Positions 49,497 through 59,175 of a stretch of 64,000 nucleotides of DNA are shown here, one piece after another (within the stretch, counting starts at the first letter, position 1; each line of letters starts with the position of its first letter). The position numbers and the translations under genes are program-made. Under the pieces are notes generated by a model. It had not been told where the DNA came from, did not search any database, and was given only the letters and a program-made list of their open reading frames with translations. This DNA comes from Clostridia bacterium. Its GTDB lineage: Bacteria; Bacillota; Clostridia; Christensenellales; Aristaeellaceae. The DNA lies in the NCBI GenBank assembly GCA_017429695.1, contig JAFROK010000050.1, forward strand, positions 1 through 64,000, in the 5' to 3' direction.

Positions 49497-51107
49497 ATGA
49501 AAAAACGTATGACTGCCATTGTGATTGCCCTGATGATGGCACTGCTGACCGTTGTGTCCGCTTTCGCCGTGTCGGAGATCGATGCTCAAAAGGCTGACAC
49601 CTATTACAACCTGGCCAACAGCTATCTGAATGCCGGCGACAATTATGACAAAGCGATCGAATACCTGGACAAGGTGCTTTCCTACTGCGGGGAAGAAACT
49701 TCCTCGGATTTGTATGCGGACCTTTATATGAAAAAGGCGATCGCATATACCGCCAAGGGCGATAATGACAGCACGCTGGAAAACCTGGACAAGGTGCTTT
49801 CCTACTGCAGCGCGGAAACCCCCGCGGAAACATATGCCGAAATCTATTCCCGGAAAGCCACCGCGCTGATCCAGAAGGATGATTATGACGCCGCGATGGA
49901 AGTGCTGAATCAGGAACTGCAGTATGTAACCGAGGAAACGCTTCCTGATGCGTATGCGGAAGCACACCTGAAAATCGGCTGCGTTCATATCCTGAAGAAG
50001 GAATATGACCAGGGCCTGGCCGAGCTGGACGAAGTGCTCCGGCTTTATCCGACAGCTTCGGACGTATTCATCGTGAAGGCTCAGGCCTATTCCGAACTGG
50101 AAGATTACGTGATGGCCGCCGAAAACCTGGAAAAATACATTGAATACTCCGGCGATATCGCCCAGTATGAAGCGCTGAACGACCTGTATACCAAAGCCGG
50201 GGACGCGGAGAAGGCCCAGGCCGCACTGGATGCTTTCAACAGCCGCCTGGATACGGCAAACCAGGATTTTGAAGCGGCGAACGCCAAAATGGAAGCCGGC
50301 GAATACGAAGAAGCCATTCAGATGTACACGGCTTACCTGCAGGATACGGTGAACGGGCTCAACGCCTGCTACAACATCGGCATCTGCTACCTGCGCCAGG
50401 AAAAATACGCGGAAGCGCTGCCCTATTTCACCACCTGCCGGGAAAACGGCGGCAGCTTTGAAGGACTCCTGTACAATATCGCGATCTGCTCCATGATGAC
50501 GGACAAGTATCCGGAAGCGATCGAAGCATTCAACGCCTCCATCGAAAGCGAACCCTTCCAGGAGGACAGTTTGTACAACCGCGGCGTCTGCTATGTGGCC
50601 ACCCAGGAGTACCAGCCGGCAGCCGATGATTTCACCGCATACCTGGAAATGAAGAATGAAGCTGCAAAGGCCGCTGCGGAGGAAGGCACCGAGGTGCCCG
50701 AATTCGTGGATAACGCGAACTACTTCCGGGGCGTATGCTATATGGCGCTCGCGGAATATGAGAAGGCAGAAGCCGATTTCGGCGCCTGCATCAGCAACGA
50801 TGTTTTCGCGATGGAATGCCGGTACAACCGCGGCGTTGTTTACCTGCAGACCGCGAAATATGAAGCCTGCAAGGAAGACCTGACCTTCTGCATCGACAAC
50901 GCCTATGAAGTGGACGCATGCTTCTACTCCCGTGCTTACGCCAATATGGGCCTGGAAGATTACGAAGCGGCGCTGGCTGACGTGACGGCCTGCATTGAGC
51001 ATGAATTCCAGCTGGCTGACAGCTACAAGCTGCGCGGAGATATCTATCATACGCTGGGCGATGAAGAGAAAGCCCGGACGGACTGGGAAGCTTCCCTGGA
51101 GTATTAA
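49497..51107 (+). CDS. Secreted tetratricopeptide-repeat (TPR) protein
   Basis: A 536-residue protein with a signal peptide (MKKRMTAIVIALMMALLTVV then SAFA) and an almost continuous series of TPR-like helical repeats. Examples are YYNLANSYLNAG, YNIGICYLRQEKYAEALPYF, YNRGVCYVATQEYQPAADDF and YNRGVVYLQTAKYEACKEDL. A repeated LDKVLSYC motif occurs in the first two units. TPR arrays mediate protein-protein contacts; here the array is outside the membrane, so it may scaffold an envelope complex. No catalytic domain. AATGGAGG precedes the ATG. A terminator follows (51158-51184). Confidence 0.88.
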   Translation: MKKRMTAIVIALMMALLTVVSAFAVSEIDAQKADTYYNLANSYLNAGDNYDKAIEYLDKVLSYCGEETSSDLYADLYMKKAIAYTAKGDNDSTLENLDKVLSYCSAETPAETYAEIYSRKATALIQKDDYDAAMEVLNQELQYVTEETLPDAYAEAHLKIGCVHILKKEYDQGLAELDEVLRLYPTASDVFIVKAQAYSELEDYVMAAENLEKYIEYSGDIAQYEALNDLYTKAGDAEKAQAALDAFNSRLDTANQDFEAANAKMEAGEYEEAIQMYTAYLQDTVNGLNACYNIGICYLRQEKYAEALPYFTTCRENGGSFEGLLYNIAICSMMTDKYPEAIEAFNASIESEPFQEDSLYNRGVCYVATQEYQPAADDFTAYLEMKNEAAKAAAEEGTEVPEFVDNANYFRGVCYMALAEYEKAEADFGACISNDVFAMECRYNRGVVYLQTAKYEACKEDLTFCIDNAYEVDACFYSRAYANMGLEDYEAALADVTACIEHEFQLADSYKLRGDIYHTLGDEEKARTDWEASLEY

Positions 51108-51157
51108 TTGAAATCGCCGTTCCCGGAAAGAAAAATCCGCCGAACGAAAAAGGACGG

Positions 51158-51184
51158 ACCGCCGGCATACCGCCGGCGGTTTTC
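51158..51184 (+). terminator. Terminator of the TPR gene
   Basis: ACCGCCGGC (51158-51166) pairs perfectly with GCCGGCGGT (51172-51180), a 5-base loop, followed by TTTT. Confidence 0.85.
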
Positions 51185-51218
51185 CCAATGAATCCGACTG
51201 AAAGGGTTGGAGAAGCAA

Positions 51219-52304
51219 ATGATTATCCTGATGAAAATCCTGAAGCTTATCCTGAAAATTATCCTGCGGCTGATACCGGTGCTGCTCCTGATTGCGATCA
51301 TCGGCCTCGGGGTGCTGACCATTACGGAGTACCGGCCCAAGGATACAGAAACGGTGATTGCAGACCATCCGGTGACGGCGGAGTTCCGTACCGGGGAGGA
51401 ATATACCCTGGTGACCTGGAACTGCGGTTACGGCGCACTGGGCGACAATGCCGACTTTTTTATGGATGGCGGAAAATCCGTGTATACGGCGGATAAGGAC
51501 CGGGTGCAGCTGAACCTGAACGGTATTCGGGATACCCTGAAAGCGCAGGACGCAGACCTGATCCTGCTGCAGGAAGTGGATATCAATTCCGACAGAAGCT
51601 ATCATACGGACGAACGGACCATCCTGAAGCAGGCAATGGCCGGCGGAACGGAGGCGTTTGCGTATAATTTCAACACGCTTTATGTGCCGTATCCGCTTCC
51701 GCCGATCGGCCACGTGGAGAGTGGGCTGTATACCCTCAGTTCGGCAGATATCCGGCAGGCGGAACGGATTGCACTGCCGACTCCATTCTCCTGGCCGGTC
51801 CGGATTGTTAACCTGAAACGATGCCTGCTGGTGAGCCGGATTCCGCTGGCGGATACGGACAAAGAATTGGTGCTGGTCAATCTGCACCTGGAAGCGTATG
51901 ACGACGGCGCCGGCAAGGAAGCCCAGACCCGGGCGCTGATGGATCTGCTGATCAATGAATATGGCAAGGGCAATTATGTGATTGCCGGCGGGGACTTCAA
52001 CCAGCAGTTTTCCGACGTGAAAAGCCCCTATCAGTCAACGGGTGCGCCATGGCAGCCGGGAAGGATTGATGTGGAAGCTTACCGGCCGGATTTTTCCACA
52101 CAGATGAGCACAACCGCACCGACATGCCGTTCCCTGGACAGGAAATATGCCGGTGCGGATCAAAAGAGTTTTCCCTGTTATATGATTGACGGGTATATCG
52201 TATCCGCCAATGTGCAGGTGAATACGATTGAAACGATTGATACGGATTTCAGGTATTCCGACCACAATCCGGTCCGGATGTCATTCCGGCTGCTGCCGGA
52301 ATAA
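51219..52304 (+). CDS. Endonuclease/exonuclease/phosphatase (EEP) family membrane-anchored protein
   Basis: A 361-residue protein with an N-terminal membrane anchor (about residues 8-35) and an EEP domain facing outside. Motifs are LVTWNCGYGALG, ILLQEVDINS (metal Glu), LVNLHLEAYDD, VIAGGDFNQQF (catalytic Asp/Asn) and the terminal FRYSDHNPVRMSF (Asp-His). Such external EEP proteins hydrolyse phosphodiesters, for example sphingomyelinase-like lipases or nucleases; the substrate is unknown. ATG at 51219 with GGAG upstream was preferred over a TTG at 51207. Confidence 0.85.
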   Translation: MIILMKILKLILKIILRLIPVLLLIAIIGLGVLTITEYRPKDTETVIADHPVTAEFRTGEEYTLVTWNCGYGALGDNADFFMDGGKSVYTADKDRVQLNLNGIRDTLKAQDADLILLQEVDINSDRSYHTDERTILKQAMAGGTEAFAYNFNTLYVPYPLPPIGHVESGLYTLSSADIRQAERIALPTPFSWPVRIVNLKRCLLVSRIPLADTDKELVLVNLHLEAYDDGAGKEAQTRALMDLLINEYGKGNYVIAGGDFNQQFSDVKSPYQSTGAPWQPGRIDVEAYRPDFSTQMSTTAPTCRSLDRKYAGADQKSFPCYMIDGYIVSANVQVNTIETIDTDFRYSDHNPVRMSFRLLPE

Positions 52305-52323
52305 TGAATGATTCCGGCGGGAA

Positions 52324-53145
52324 TCAATGCAGACGGGCGCCGTCGAAGATCAGGGTCCAGCCGCGGGCGGGATTGGTGACGGAGCAGGTCTGAATCGGAC
52401 TGTTCATGTCGACCGGCGGCGCGCTGCGCAGCCGGTCATCTGTCATATATGCCAGGAAATCCTTCAGCTCGCTGCCCTCGCGGGGCGCCGGCTGATGGGA
52501 GCAGATCACATGGCGGACGGAAATGCCCGCTTCTTCTTCCGCGGCGCGGAGGAAACGGAGCATATCATCCCGCCAGCACTGTACATCCGCTGATTCCGCG
52601 AACCACATCCAGGTGCAGGGATTCCAGTCGTCCCCGGTCAGCAGCAGTTCATATTCCGGAACGAGTACCATGACGCTGCCGGGCGTATGAGCCGGCACGT
52701 GGATGATTTTTACATCCAGGATGCCCAGGGAAAGGGACAGGCAGGGAAAGCCGCCCAGCGCAGACGTGAAAGAGAGCGGTTCCGGGTCCGGAATCGGCGC
52801 GGTAAGGAAATCTTCCGGAACGGTAAGGCCTTTATCATATGCCTGCCCCCGGACAGCTTCCCGCTGGGCTTTTGCGGTCCGAAGCCGGAAGACCGGCATA
52901 TCATCCGCACACATCATGGTTTTCGGGAACCAGCGGGCGCCCAGCACATGGTCGTGGTGTCCGTGGGTCAGGAGCACGCTGACCGGGAGAACGGTCAGCG
53001 TTTTCACGTATGCCGAAACGTCTTCGGTACCGTAGCCGACATCAATGAGCAGGGCCTGGTCCCGTCCGGTGATCAGGGTAAAGCTGACGCCCATTTCATC
53101 GGTGATGTGAAATATGCCGGGGAAGGGTTCAATGTGATGAAACAT
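52324..53145 (-). CDS. Metallo-beta-lactamase-fold hydrolase
   Basis: A 273-residue cytoplasmic MBL-fold enzyme. The metal-binding motif THGHHDHVLGA lies at about residue 60, the downstream His in HVPAHTPGSVMV (about 150), the Asp in LLTGDDWNP (about 170) and a C-terminal CSHQPAP His. General MBL hydrolase; substrate not predictable (glyoxalase-II-like thioester, lactone or phosphodiester). It is minus-strand and precedes nothing obvious in function; convergent with the EEP gene, whose stop is 19 bases away. Confidence 0.85.
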   Translation of the reverse strand: MFHHIEPFPGIFHITDEMGVSFTLITGRDQALLIDVGYGTEDVSAYVKTLTVLPVSVLLTHGHHDHVLGARWFPKTMMCADDMPVFRLRTAKAQREAVRGQAYDKGLTVPEDFLTAPIPDPEPLSFTSALGGFPCLSLSLGILDVKIIHVPAHTPGSVMVLVPEYELLLTGDDWNPCTWMWFAESADVQCWRDDMLRFLRAAEEEAGISVRHVICSHQPAPREGSELKDFLAYMTDDRLRSAPPVDMNSPIQTCSVTNPARGWTLIFDGARLH

Positions 53146-53160
53146 GGGAGACCTCCGGTT

Positions 53161-53181
53161 TTAGTGATTAGTGATTAGTGG
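53161..53181. repeat. Heptanucleotide tandem repeat (TTAGTGA/TTAGTGG x3)
   Basis: TTAGTGA, TTAGTGA, TTAGTGG, followed by a diverged unit and TCAGTTGG. The stop codon of the NUDIX gene (53189-53191) lies in the diverged end of the array. Confidence 0.85.
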
Positions 53182-53188
53182 ATAGCTG

Positions 53189-53581
53189 TCAGTTGGCAGT
53201 CGGATTTTGCAGTTTGCGGATTACTTCCAGGTCGGCAGGGAGCCAGCGGACGGTATCCAGTTCCTCCCGCAGCAGCCATCCGGCGGATTCGTGTTCTTTC
53301 AGGACCGGGGATCCGGACAGGATCCGGCAGGAAAAACAAGCCATGGACAGATGGAAATCCGGATAATCGTATTCCACGTCCGCCAGCTTTTTGCCAACGG
53401 CAATTTCGGTATCCAGTTCCTCCCGGATTTCCCGGACCAGCGCGGCTTCCGGCGTTTCACCTGCTTCGATTTTGCCGCCCGGGAATTCCCACCAGTCCTT
53501 CCATGGACCGTACCCCCGCTGGGTGGCGAAAATCCGACCACCGTCCCGGATGACGGCTGCGACGACCCGGATGGTTTTCAT
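53189..53581 (-). CDS. NUDIX hydrolase, MutT-like (8-oxo-dGTP diphosphatase type)
   Basis: A 130-residue NUDIX protein. The box is intact (GGKIEAGETPEAALVREI followed by REEL), preceded by FATQRGYGPWKDWWEFPG, a typical MutT sanitation-enzyme pattern. It removes oxidised nucleoside triphosphates from the pool. The start was placed at MKTIRVV (53579-53581), as usual for MutT, with GGAAAG about 10 bases upstream; upstream in-frame ATGs extend to 53599. It is followed on the minus strand by a seven-base repeat array and then the MBL-fold gene. Confidence 0.88.
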   Translation of the reverse strand: MKTIRVVAAVIRDGGRIFATQRGYGPWKDWWEFPGGKIEAGETPEAALVREIREELDTEIAVGKKLADVEYDYPDFHLSMACFSCRILSGSPVLKEHESAGWLLREELDTVRWLPADLEVIRKLQNPTAN

Positions 53582-53615
53582 CGGCATCATTCTTTCCATA
53601 TCGTTTTTTTCTGCA

Positions 53616-56600
53616 TCAGTCTTTCAGGATGCCGGCGTTATGGAGCAGGCGGCAGATCAGTTCCGTACGCTCCATGATCATATTGGCCAGCACTTCCGCC
53701 GCGGTGGCAGGATCGTCCGGATACAGATCCGCCAGGGTCTTTCTCCGGGCTTCGATCAGGCGGTCAAAGCTGATCCGGTCCGCCGCGATTTTTGCGCGCT
53801 GGGTATCATCCGAGGACAGGTACCAGGCATCGTACATCCTGTTCAGCTGCAGCAGCCAGTTGCCCTGGGCCCGCTGCCAGGCAACGGCCCTGTCATCGTC
53901 ATCGGCGGCCATTTCCAGCAGGCGTTCCGTCAGCTGCATGGTGATGTTGTGGGTTTCGCACTGGCTGTCCACCACATGGGCGGAACCGTTGGCCAGATAA
54001 GTCGTTTCGTGGCTGCATTCATTGCCGGTTTTCGTGCCCGACGCGGCCGTATGGCTGCCTTCCAGGCTGTCGGAACGGGTTTCCGGTGCGGAATGCAGTT
54101 CATAGCACATCCGGACCGTCTTGTTCATCTGCTCTTCGGCGGCGATGGCTTCCGCCTCCGCCGGATCGCAGATGAGGCTGAGGGAGGATTCCAGTGCGCT
54201 GAGGTGGTATGCCCAGGCAGCCTTTTCATCCTCGGCGTTCCGGGCGCCTTCCGCATCGGCCTTCTCAATCCACTCGGCATACATTTCGTCGATTTCGACA
54301 GTCCACAGGTCCTTTGCCTCGCTGTAAGCCCGGCTTTCCATGAGGGCTTTGGCATCGGCGGCCGTTGCGGTATGCGCTTCACACTCGGTGACGTCATGCT
54401 CGGCGACGCCTTCGCCCAGGGCGGTCAGCGGGTTTTCGCAGGTGGCACCGTCCAGTTTGACTGCTTTCGGCGTCCGGGGTACCGCTTCGATGGCGGTCGG
54501 CGCGACAACCGGGTCGGAGAAGGTTTCAAAGTAGTCCGTTCCGTTGACTGTCCACCAGACGCTGGCAATGTTGGTGACGGTGGTGTTCTCCACATCAGCG
54601 GGGCCGGGGATGAAACTGAAAGGATAGGATTTGGTTTCCCCGGCGACCAGGGTTTCATGCGCATAGGCGGTCCGGAATCCGTTTGCATCCGGCGGCGCCA
54701 GGCAGTCCCGGACATCCAGGTCCGGGATATCCTTCACGGTGTTGTTGGTCACATTGATCATGTAACGGATTTCTTCGGCTTCCTCATAGTACCTGCCGTT
54801 TTCCGGCGTGCTCACAATCACCTTTTCGACCATGACGCCGTTACTGTCTTCCAGGCCGGCCGGAACGATGCAGACATTTGAGGTTTCCCGGATCTTTTTC
54901 AGGGACGGATCGACATAGGTTGCGGTGGCCGTGTTGATGACCTTGCCTGTTTTGGCTTCCCATTTGGACGTGTGATGCTTGAATTTGACGGTCACCGATG
55001 CGCCTTTCTTCATGGCGCCGATCTGTTTGATGGGCTCCTTGGGATCGGTGTTCAGTTCGTCATATACTTTGATGTCGGTAATGACCTTACCGGTATTGTT
55101 GATAATGGTGATCTCATAGCTCACGATTTCACCGGGCAAGTAGAACAGGCCGTTTTCCGGGATGCTGACCGCGGTTTTATACAGATGGAGCGAACCGGTA
55201 CCGAAATCCGCCGGCGCTTTGGCGGAGGCCTTGGCGGACTTCAGCTTGCCGTCTGATCCGGTATAGGAGGCGATGACGGTATTGAGGATTTCACCGGCCG
55301 GGATATCCGCCGCTTTCACCTGATAAGACGCAGCGAAGGTTTTGATATCTTTGGCTTTCAGGTCAAAGGAGGCGAGGCTGGTATCGGAAACCAGCTGATC
55401 GGTCAGGATGACTTTTTCGACATCTGCGTTGGATGTGTTGGCCACAGTGATCTGGTATTTGATCTTTTCGCCCTTGACAAAGAAAGCACCGTTGGCCGGT
55501 TTGTTCATGACTTTCTTGGAAACGGCCAGCTGCTGTTCCTCCGGCGGGGTCCATCCGCCACTGCTGCCTTCTCCACCGCCGCCGATTCCGCCGGCGGCGA
55601 TGTTGTTGAACCAGGCCTTATTCGATTCAGCATTCTTTTTCTTAAATGTGCAGCGGGCGATGAAGCCGACGGTGAACTGCACATCCAGCGCGTCCTGGTC
55701 CGTGACGGTATAGGTCCAGGTATCCGTCATTTTTTCACCGGGAATCAGGGTCTCCGGCTGGGCAATTTCGGTATCCTTCTTCTTGTCCGGCTTCATGCCT
55801 TTGTACATATACAGCCGGACGGACATAGCATCATCCTTCTTGGACAGATTGGTCAGCGTCCACTGGTAGATAATCTGGTCCCCGGAAGCATAATAGTCTT
55901 TCACGGGGGAGACCTGCTCCACCTCCAGCAGCAGTTTTACGCCGGATGTGTCCGAATAGCTGGCCTCGCCGGAGCCGATACCCGGCAGAAGCGCCTTTTT
56001 GACCTTCGGCCAGCCGATGCCGTCGCCCTTGATACCCAGGTAGCTTTTTTCAAATTTGCTGACGGCGTTGGCGGTGCCGCTGTCGAACTTACCGCTGATC
56101 TTGCCTTTATACAGCTTCAGGGCCGACAGGGCGGTCTGCAGATCCTTCACTTCCGATTCCGGATTGTCACCGCCTTTGTACAGCGTGCCTTCCGGATAGA
56201 AGCTTTCGGTGTTTTTTTTGCCGCAGCGCTCACACGTGGCGGAACGTTTACCCTTGCTGTGGTCTGTCGCTTCCTCAGTAATCTCCCATTCACCATAGGA
56301 ATGCCCCAGCTTGGGGATGGTCTGGCGCTTGGAGGCGCCGCAGAGCTGGCAGGTATGCTTCTGCATGCCGTCTTTGGTACAGGTGGCTTCTTTGGTAATT
56401 GTCCATTCGCCCCATTCATGCTCCAGCTTCGGAATGGCTTCTGTCTGCTTGAGGCCGCAGAGCAGGCAGGTCTTGGTTTTCAGGCCCTGGGAGGCGCAGG
56501 AGGCCTGCGTCGTGATGAACCAGTCGCCGTACTGATGGGCTGAAGCTTTGGGAATGCTTTCTGTTTCTGTGTTTCCGCAGACGGAGCAGGTGCGGGTTTG

Positions 56601-57347
56601 TGAACCGTTGGCATTGCAGGTGGCTTCTTTGGTAACGATCCAGTCGCCATAGGAATGGTTTCCGGTTTTTTTGATGGTGGCGGTTTCCGTGACCGTGCCG
56701 CAGACGGTGCAGTAGGTTTCTTTTTTGCCTTCTGCGCCGCAGGTGGCCTCTTTTGTGATCCGCTCCGTGAGGGAATGGCCCTTCGCGGCGACGGCTTCGG
56801 TCTGGGTGCCCCCGCAGACGGAACAGGAACGGGTCCGGGAGCCTTTTTCGGTGCAGGTGGGTTCTTTGGATGTTATCCATTCGCTGTAGGTATGATTGCC
56901 GGTTGCCTTGATGGCGGATGTTCCGGTTACGGTTCCGCAGACCGTGCAATAGGTTTCCTTAACGCCGTCCGCAGCGCAGGTGGCTTCTTTCGCAATGCGT
57001 TCCGCCGTGGAATGTCCCTTTGCAGCAATCGCTTCGGTCTGGGTGTCGCCACAGACGGAACAGGTGCGGGTCCGGGAACCCTTTTCTGTACATGTGGGTT
57101 CTTTGGTGACTTTCCAGTCGTCGTAGCTGTGTCCCAAAGCCGGGACTTCTTCTGTCTCGGTCTGCATGCAGTTGTTGCACCACCGGGTCCTGGACCCTTT
57201 TTCGGTACAGGTGGGTTCCGGGCGGACGGCCCAGTCGCTCCAGGCGTGGTTGCCGGGTCCGCAGTCCAGCATGGCGGATGCCAGGCCGGGCAGCAGCATG
57301 CCCAGCACCAGCAGGATGGCCAGTATTCCCTTTATCGTTTTCCTCAT
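53616..57347 (-). CDS. Large secreted protein with Cys-repeat array, peptidoglycan-binding-like, DUF11-like and LprI-like regions
   Basis: A 1243-residue protein with a signal peptide (ending GLASA). Residues about 35-390 hold eight tandem units of about 42 residues with C-x9-C-x2-C and a following Gly-His (for example TCTEKGSRTRTCSVCG), plus a degraded ninth. A peptidoglycan-binding-like segment follows (VKDLQTALSALKLYKGKISG). Residues about 480-600 and three DUF11-like beta domains (about 620-960, with YQITVANTS, YEITIINNTG and YMINVTNNT) come next. The C-terminal 250 residues contain two LprI-like helical units (WTVEIDEMYAEWIEKA, NWLLQLNRMYDAWY). Probably a wall-bound surface scaffold or adhesin. 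ATG at 57345-57347 gives GGAGG at good spacing; another ATG is two codons upstream. Confidence 0.85.
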   Translation of the reverse strand: MRKTIKGILAILLVLGMLLPGLASAMLDCGPGNHAWSDWAVRPEPTCTEKGSRTRWCNNCMQTETEEVPALGHSYDDWKVTKEPTCTEKGSRTRTCSVCGDTQTEAIAAKGHSTAERIAKEATCAADGVKETYCTVCGTVTGTSAIKATGNHTYSEWITSKEPTCTEKGSRTRSCSVCGGTQTEAVAAKGHSLTERITKEATCGAEGKKETYCTVCGTVTETATIKKTGNHSYGDWIVTKEATCNANGSQTRTCSVCGNTETESIPKASAHQYGDWFITTQASCASQGLKTKTCLLCGLKQTEAIPKLEHEWGEWTITKEATCTKDGMQKHTCQLCGASKRQTIPKLGHSYGEWEITEEATDHSKGKRSATCERCGKKNTESFYPEGTLYKGGDNPESEVKDLQTALSALKLYKGKISGKFDSGTANAVSKFEKSYLGIKGDGIGWPKVKKALLPGIGSGEASYSDTSGVKLLLEVEQVSPVKDYYASGDQIIYQWTLTNLSKKDDAMSVRLYMYKGMKPDKKKDTEIAQPETLIPGEKMTDTWTYTVTDQDALDVQFTVGFIARCTFKKKNAESNKAWFNNIAAGGIGGGGEGSSGGWTPPEEQQLAVSKKVMNKPANGAFFVKGEKIKYQITVANTSNADVEKVILTDQLVSDTSLASFDLKAKDIKTFAASYQVKAADIPAGEILNTVIASYTGSDGKLKSAKASAKAPADFGTGSLHLYKTAVSIPENGLFYLPGEIVSYEITIINNTGKVITDIKVYDELNTDPKEPIKQIGAMKKGASVTVKFKHHTSKWEAKTGKVINTATATYVDPSLKKIRETSNVCIVPAGLEDSNGVMVEKVIVSTPENGRYYEEAEEIRYMINVTNNTVKDIPDLDVRDCLAPPDANGFRTAYAHETLVAGETKSYPFSFIPGPADVENTTVTNIASVWWTVNGTDYFETFSDPVVAPTAIEAVPRTPKAVKLDGATCENPLTALGEGVAEHDVTECEAHTATAADAKALMESRAYSEAKDLWTVEIDEMYAEWIEKADAEGARNAEDEKAAWAYHLSALESSLSLICDPAEAEAIAAEEQMNKTVRMCYELHSAPETRSDSLEGSHTAASGTKTGNECSHETTYLANGSAHVVDSQCETHNITMQLTERLLEMAADDDDRAVAWQRAQGNWLLQLNRMYDAWYLSSDDTQRAKIAADRISFDRLIEARRKTLADLYPDDPATAAEVLANMIMERTELICRLLHNAGILKD

Positions 57348-57538
57348 CTTCATGTCCTCCCGTTATGCAGTTGAAAAAAGCAAACAAACAGAAATTTCAC
57401 GCAAGAAACTACAATCAATATACACTGTCAAAAAAGCATGTGTCAATGAAGGGACCGGGAAAAGTTGCCTTTTGAGGAGGCGGGCAACAAGGAATGAGGG
57501 AATTTCTGAACATTATTTGTTTTCTTTTCTTTCAGCAC

Positions 57539-57566
57539 TTTACCACGCTGAAAAATCGGGTATACT
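57539..57566 (+). promoter_or_regulatory. Promoter of the PutP-like symporter
   Basis: TTTACC (57539-57544), a 16-base spacer and TATACT (57561-57566), about 45 bases before the start. Confidence 0.6.
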
Positions 57567-57611
57567 GTATCCAACCTGCATATGCAGACTCACGAAACGG
57601 AGGGATGCCCT

Positions 57612-59084
57612 ATGGGTATTACCAACTGGACAGAAGCCATTGTATTTATCATCTACCTGCTTTTCATGATCGGTATCGGCCTGTTCTTCTTCCTGCGCAG
57701 CAAGAACGGCGGAGAGAAGGAATATTTCCTGGGCGGCCGGAAGATGGGCCCCTGGGTCAGCGCCCTTTCCGCCGGCGCATCGGATATGAGCGCCTGGGTG
57801 CTGATGGGCCTGCCGACTGCGATCTTTGCTTCGGGCCTCGGCCAGATCTGGACGCCGATCGGCCTGGCGCTGGGCTACGCGCTGAGCTGGATCTTTGAAG
57901 CACCGCGGCTGCGGGCGTTCTCGATCGTGTCGGACGACGCGATTACCATTCCGCAGTACCTGACGAGGCGGTTTAAGTCCAAGTCCTATTCGCTGCAGGT
58001 TGTCTGCGCGGTGATCTTCCTGATTGCCTATACAATCTATGCGGCTTCCTCCATCAAGGCGGCCGGCACACTGTTCAACAAGGTCATCGGGCTGGATGCC
58101 AATGTGGCGATGTATATCGCGACGGCGATCATTATTGCCTACACCTTCCTGGGCGGATTTTCTGCTGTCTGCTGGACAGACTTCTTTCAGGGCATGCTGA
58201 TGCTGGGTGCCCTGCTGCTGGCCCCGATCTTTGCCCTGGGTATGCTGGATGCCGATACCATAGCGGCGATTACCGGCAAAACGGCTGACTTCTACAATCC
58301 CTTCACCAGCTGGAAGGATATTCTGTCCGGCATGGGCTGGGGCCTCGGCTACTTCGGTATGCCGCACATCATCATCCGCTTCCTGTCCATCCGGTCCCAG
58401 AAAGCGCTCCGCAAATCGGCGACAATCGGTATTTCCTGGACGACCCTGATTCTGATTTTTGCCACGCTGGTCGGTATTTTCGGCCGCGAAATGCTGGCCT
58501 ATGACCAGGAGATCGTTGACAAAGAACTGGTGTTCATCACGATGGTGCGGCAGATCTTCCCGGCAGTGATTTCCGGTATCCTGCTGTCCGCCATCCTGGC
58601 GGCGTCCATGTCCACTGCGGACAGCCAGCTGCTGGCGGCGGCTTCCGCCTTCTCCAGCGATGTGTATAAGCCCATCGTCCGCAACAACCAGGCCAGCGAC
58701 CGGGAAATGCTGTGGACCGGCCGGATGGTCGTGCTGATCATTGCGATTCTTGCGCTGGTGATTGCCTCCAGCCCGGATACCGGAACGATCATGAACCTGG
58801 TTTCCAATGCCTGGGGCGTGTTCGGCGCTGCCTTCGGCCCGGTGATCCTGCTGAGCCTGTACTGGAAGCGGCTGAACTTTGCCGGTGCGCTGAGTGGCAT
58901 CATTGCCGGCGCGGCGGTCGATATCCTGTGGCTGGTATTCCTGTCCGGAACCGGCGTGTATGAGATTATCCCCGGCTTCATCTGCGGTCTGATCGCTGCG
59001 GTGGTCGTTTCCAGGATGACCAAAGCACCGAGTAAAGAAGTGGAAGACCTGTTTGACGCCGGCGTCAATTACGTGGAAGAATGA
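57612..59084 (+). CDS. Sodium/proline symporter (PutP-like, SSF family)
   Basis: A 490-residue membrane protein with about 13 helices of the sodium:solute symporter family. PutP hallmarks are EYFLGGRKMGPWVSALSAGASDMSAW in helix 2, TIPQYLTRRF, YAASSIKAAG, AYTFLGGFSAVCWTDFFQG (SSF signature) and LSAILAASMSTADSQLLAA (Na+ site Ser/Thr). Proline is the likeliest substrate, used as a nutrient or osmoprotectant. The start at 57612 follows GGAGGG; an upstream ATG at 57582 lacks one. Monocistronic, with a terminator after a seven-base repeat array. Confidence 0.92.
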   Translation: MGITNWTEAIVFIIYLLFMIGIGLFFFLRSKNGGEKEYFLGGRKMGPWVSALSAGASDMSAWVLMGLPTAIFASGLGQIWTPIGLALGYALSWIFEAPRLRAFSIVSDDAITIPQYLTRRFKSKSYSLQVVCAVIFLIAYTIYAASSIKAAGTLFNKVIGLDANVAMYIATAIIIAYTFLGGFSAVCWTDFFQGMLMLGALLLAPIFALGMLDADTIAAITGKTADFYNPFTSWKDILSGMGWGLGYFGMPHIIIRFLSIRSQKALRKSATIGISWTTLILIFATLVGIFGREMLAYDQEIVDKELVFITMVRQIFPAVISGILLSAILAASMSTADSQLLAAASAFSSDVYKPIVRNNQASDREMLWTGRMVVLIIAILALVIASSPDTGTIMNLVSNAWGVFGAAFGPVILLSLYWKRLNFAGALSGIIAGAAVDILWLVFLSGTGVYEIIPGFICGLIAAVVVSRMTKAPSKEVEDLFDAGVNYVEE

Positions 59085-59093
59085 CGAAGCATT

Positions 59094-59130
59094 AGGTACC
59101 AGGTGTCAGGTTTCAGGTACCAGGTATCAG
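59094..59130. repeat. Heptanucleotide tandem repeat (AGGTNNC x5)
   Basis: AGGTACC, AGGTGTC, AGGTTTC, AGGTACC, AGGTATC in a row, 9 bases after the symporter stop and just before its terminator. Same seven-base period as the TTAGTGR arrays but a different unit. Confidence 0.85.
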
Positions 59131-59132
59131 AA

Positions 59133-59165
59133 GAGGCGTTCCGGTTTGGAACGCCTCACTTTTTA
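59133..59165 (+). terminator. Terminator of the PutP-like symporter gene
   Basis: GAGGCGTTCC (59133-59142) pairs perfectly with GGAACGCCTC (59148-59157), a 5-base loop, followed by ACTTTTT. Confidence 0.85.
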
Positions 59166-59175
59166 CAGACAGTAT

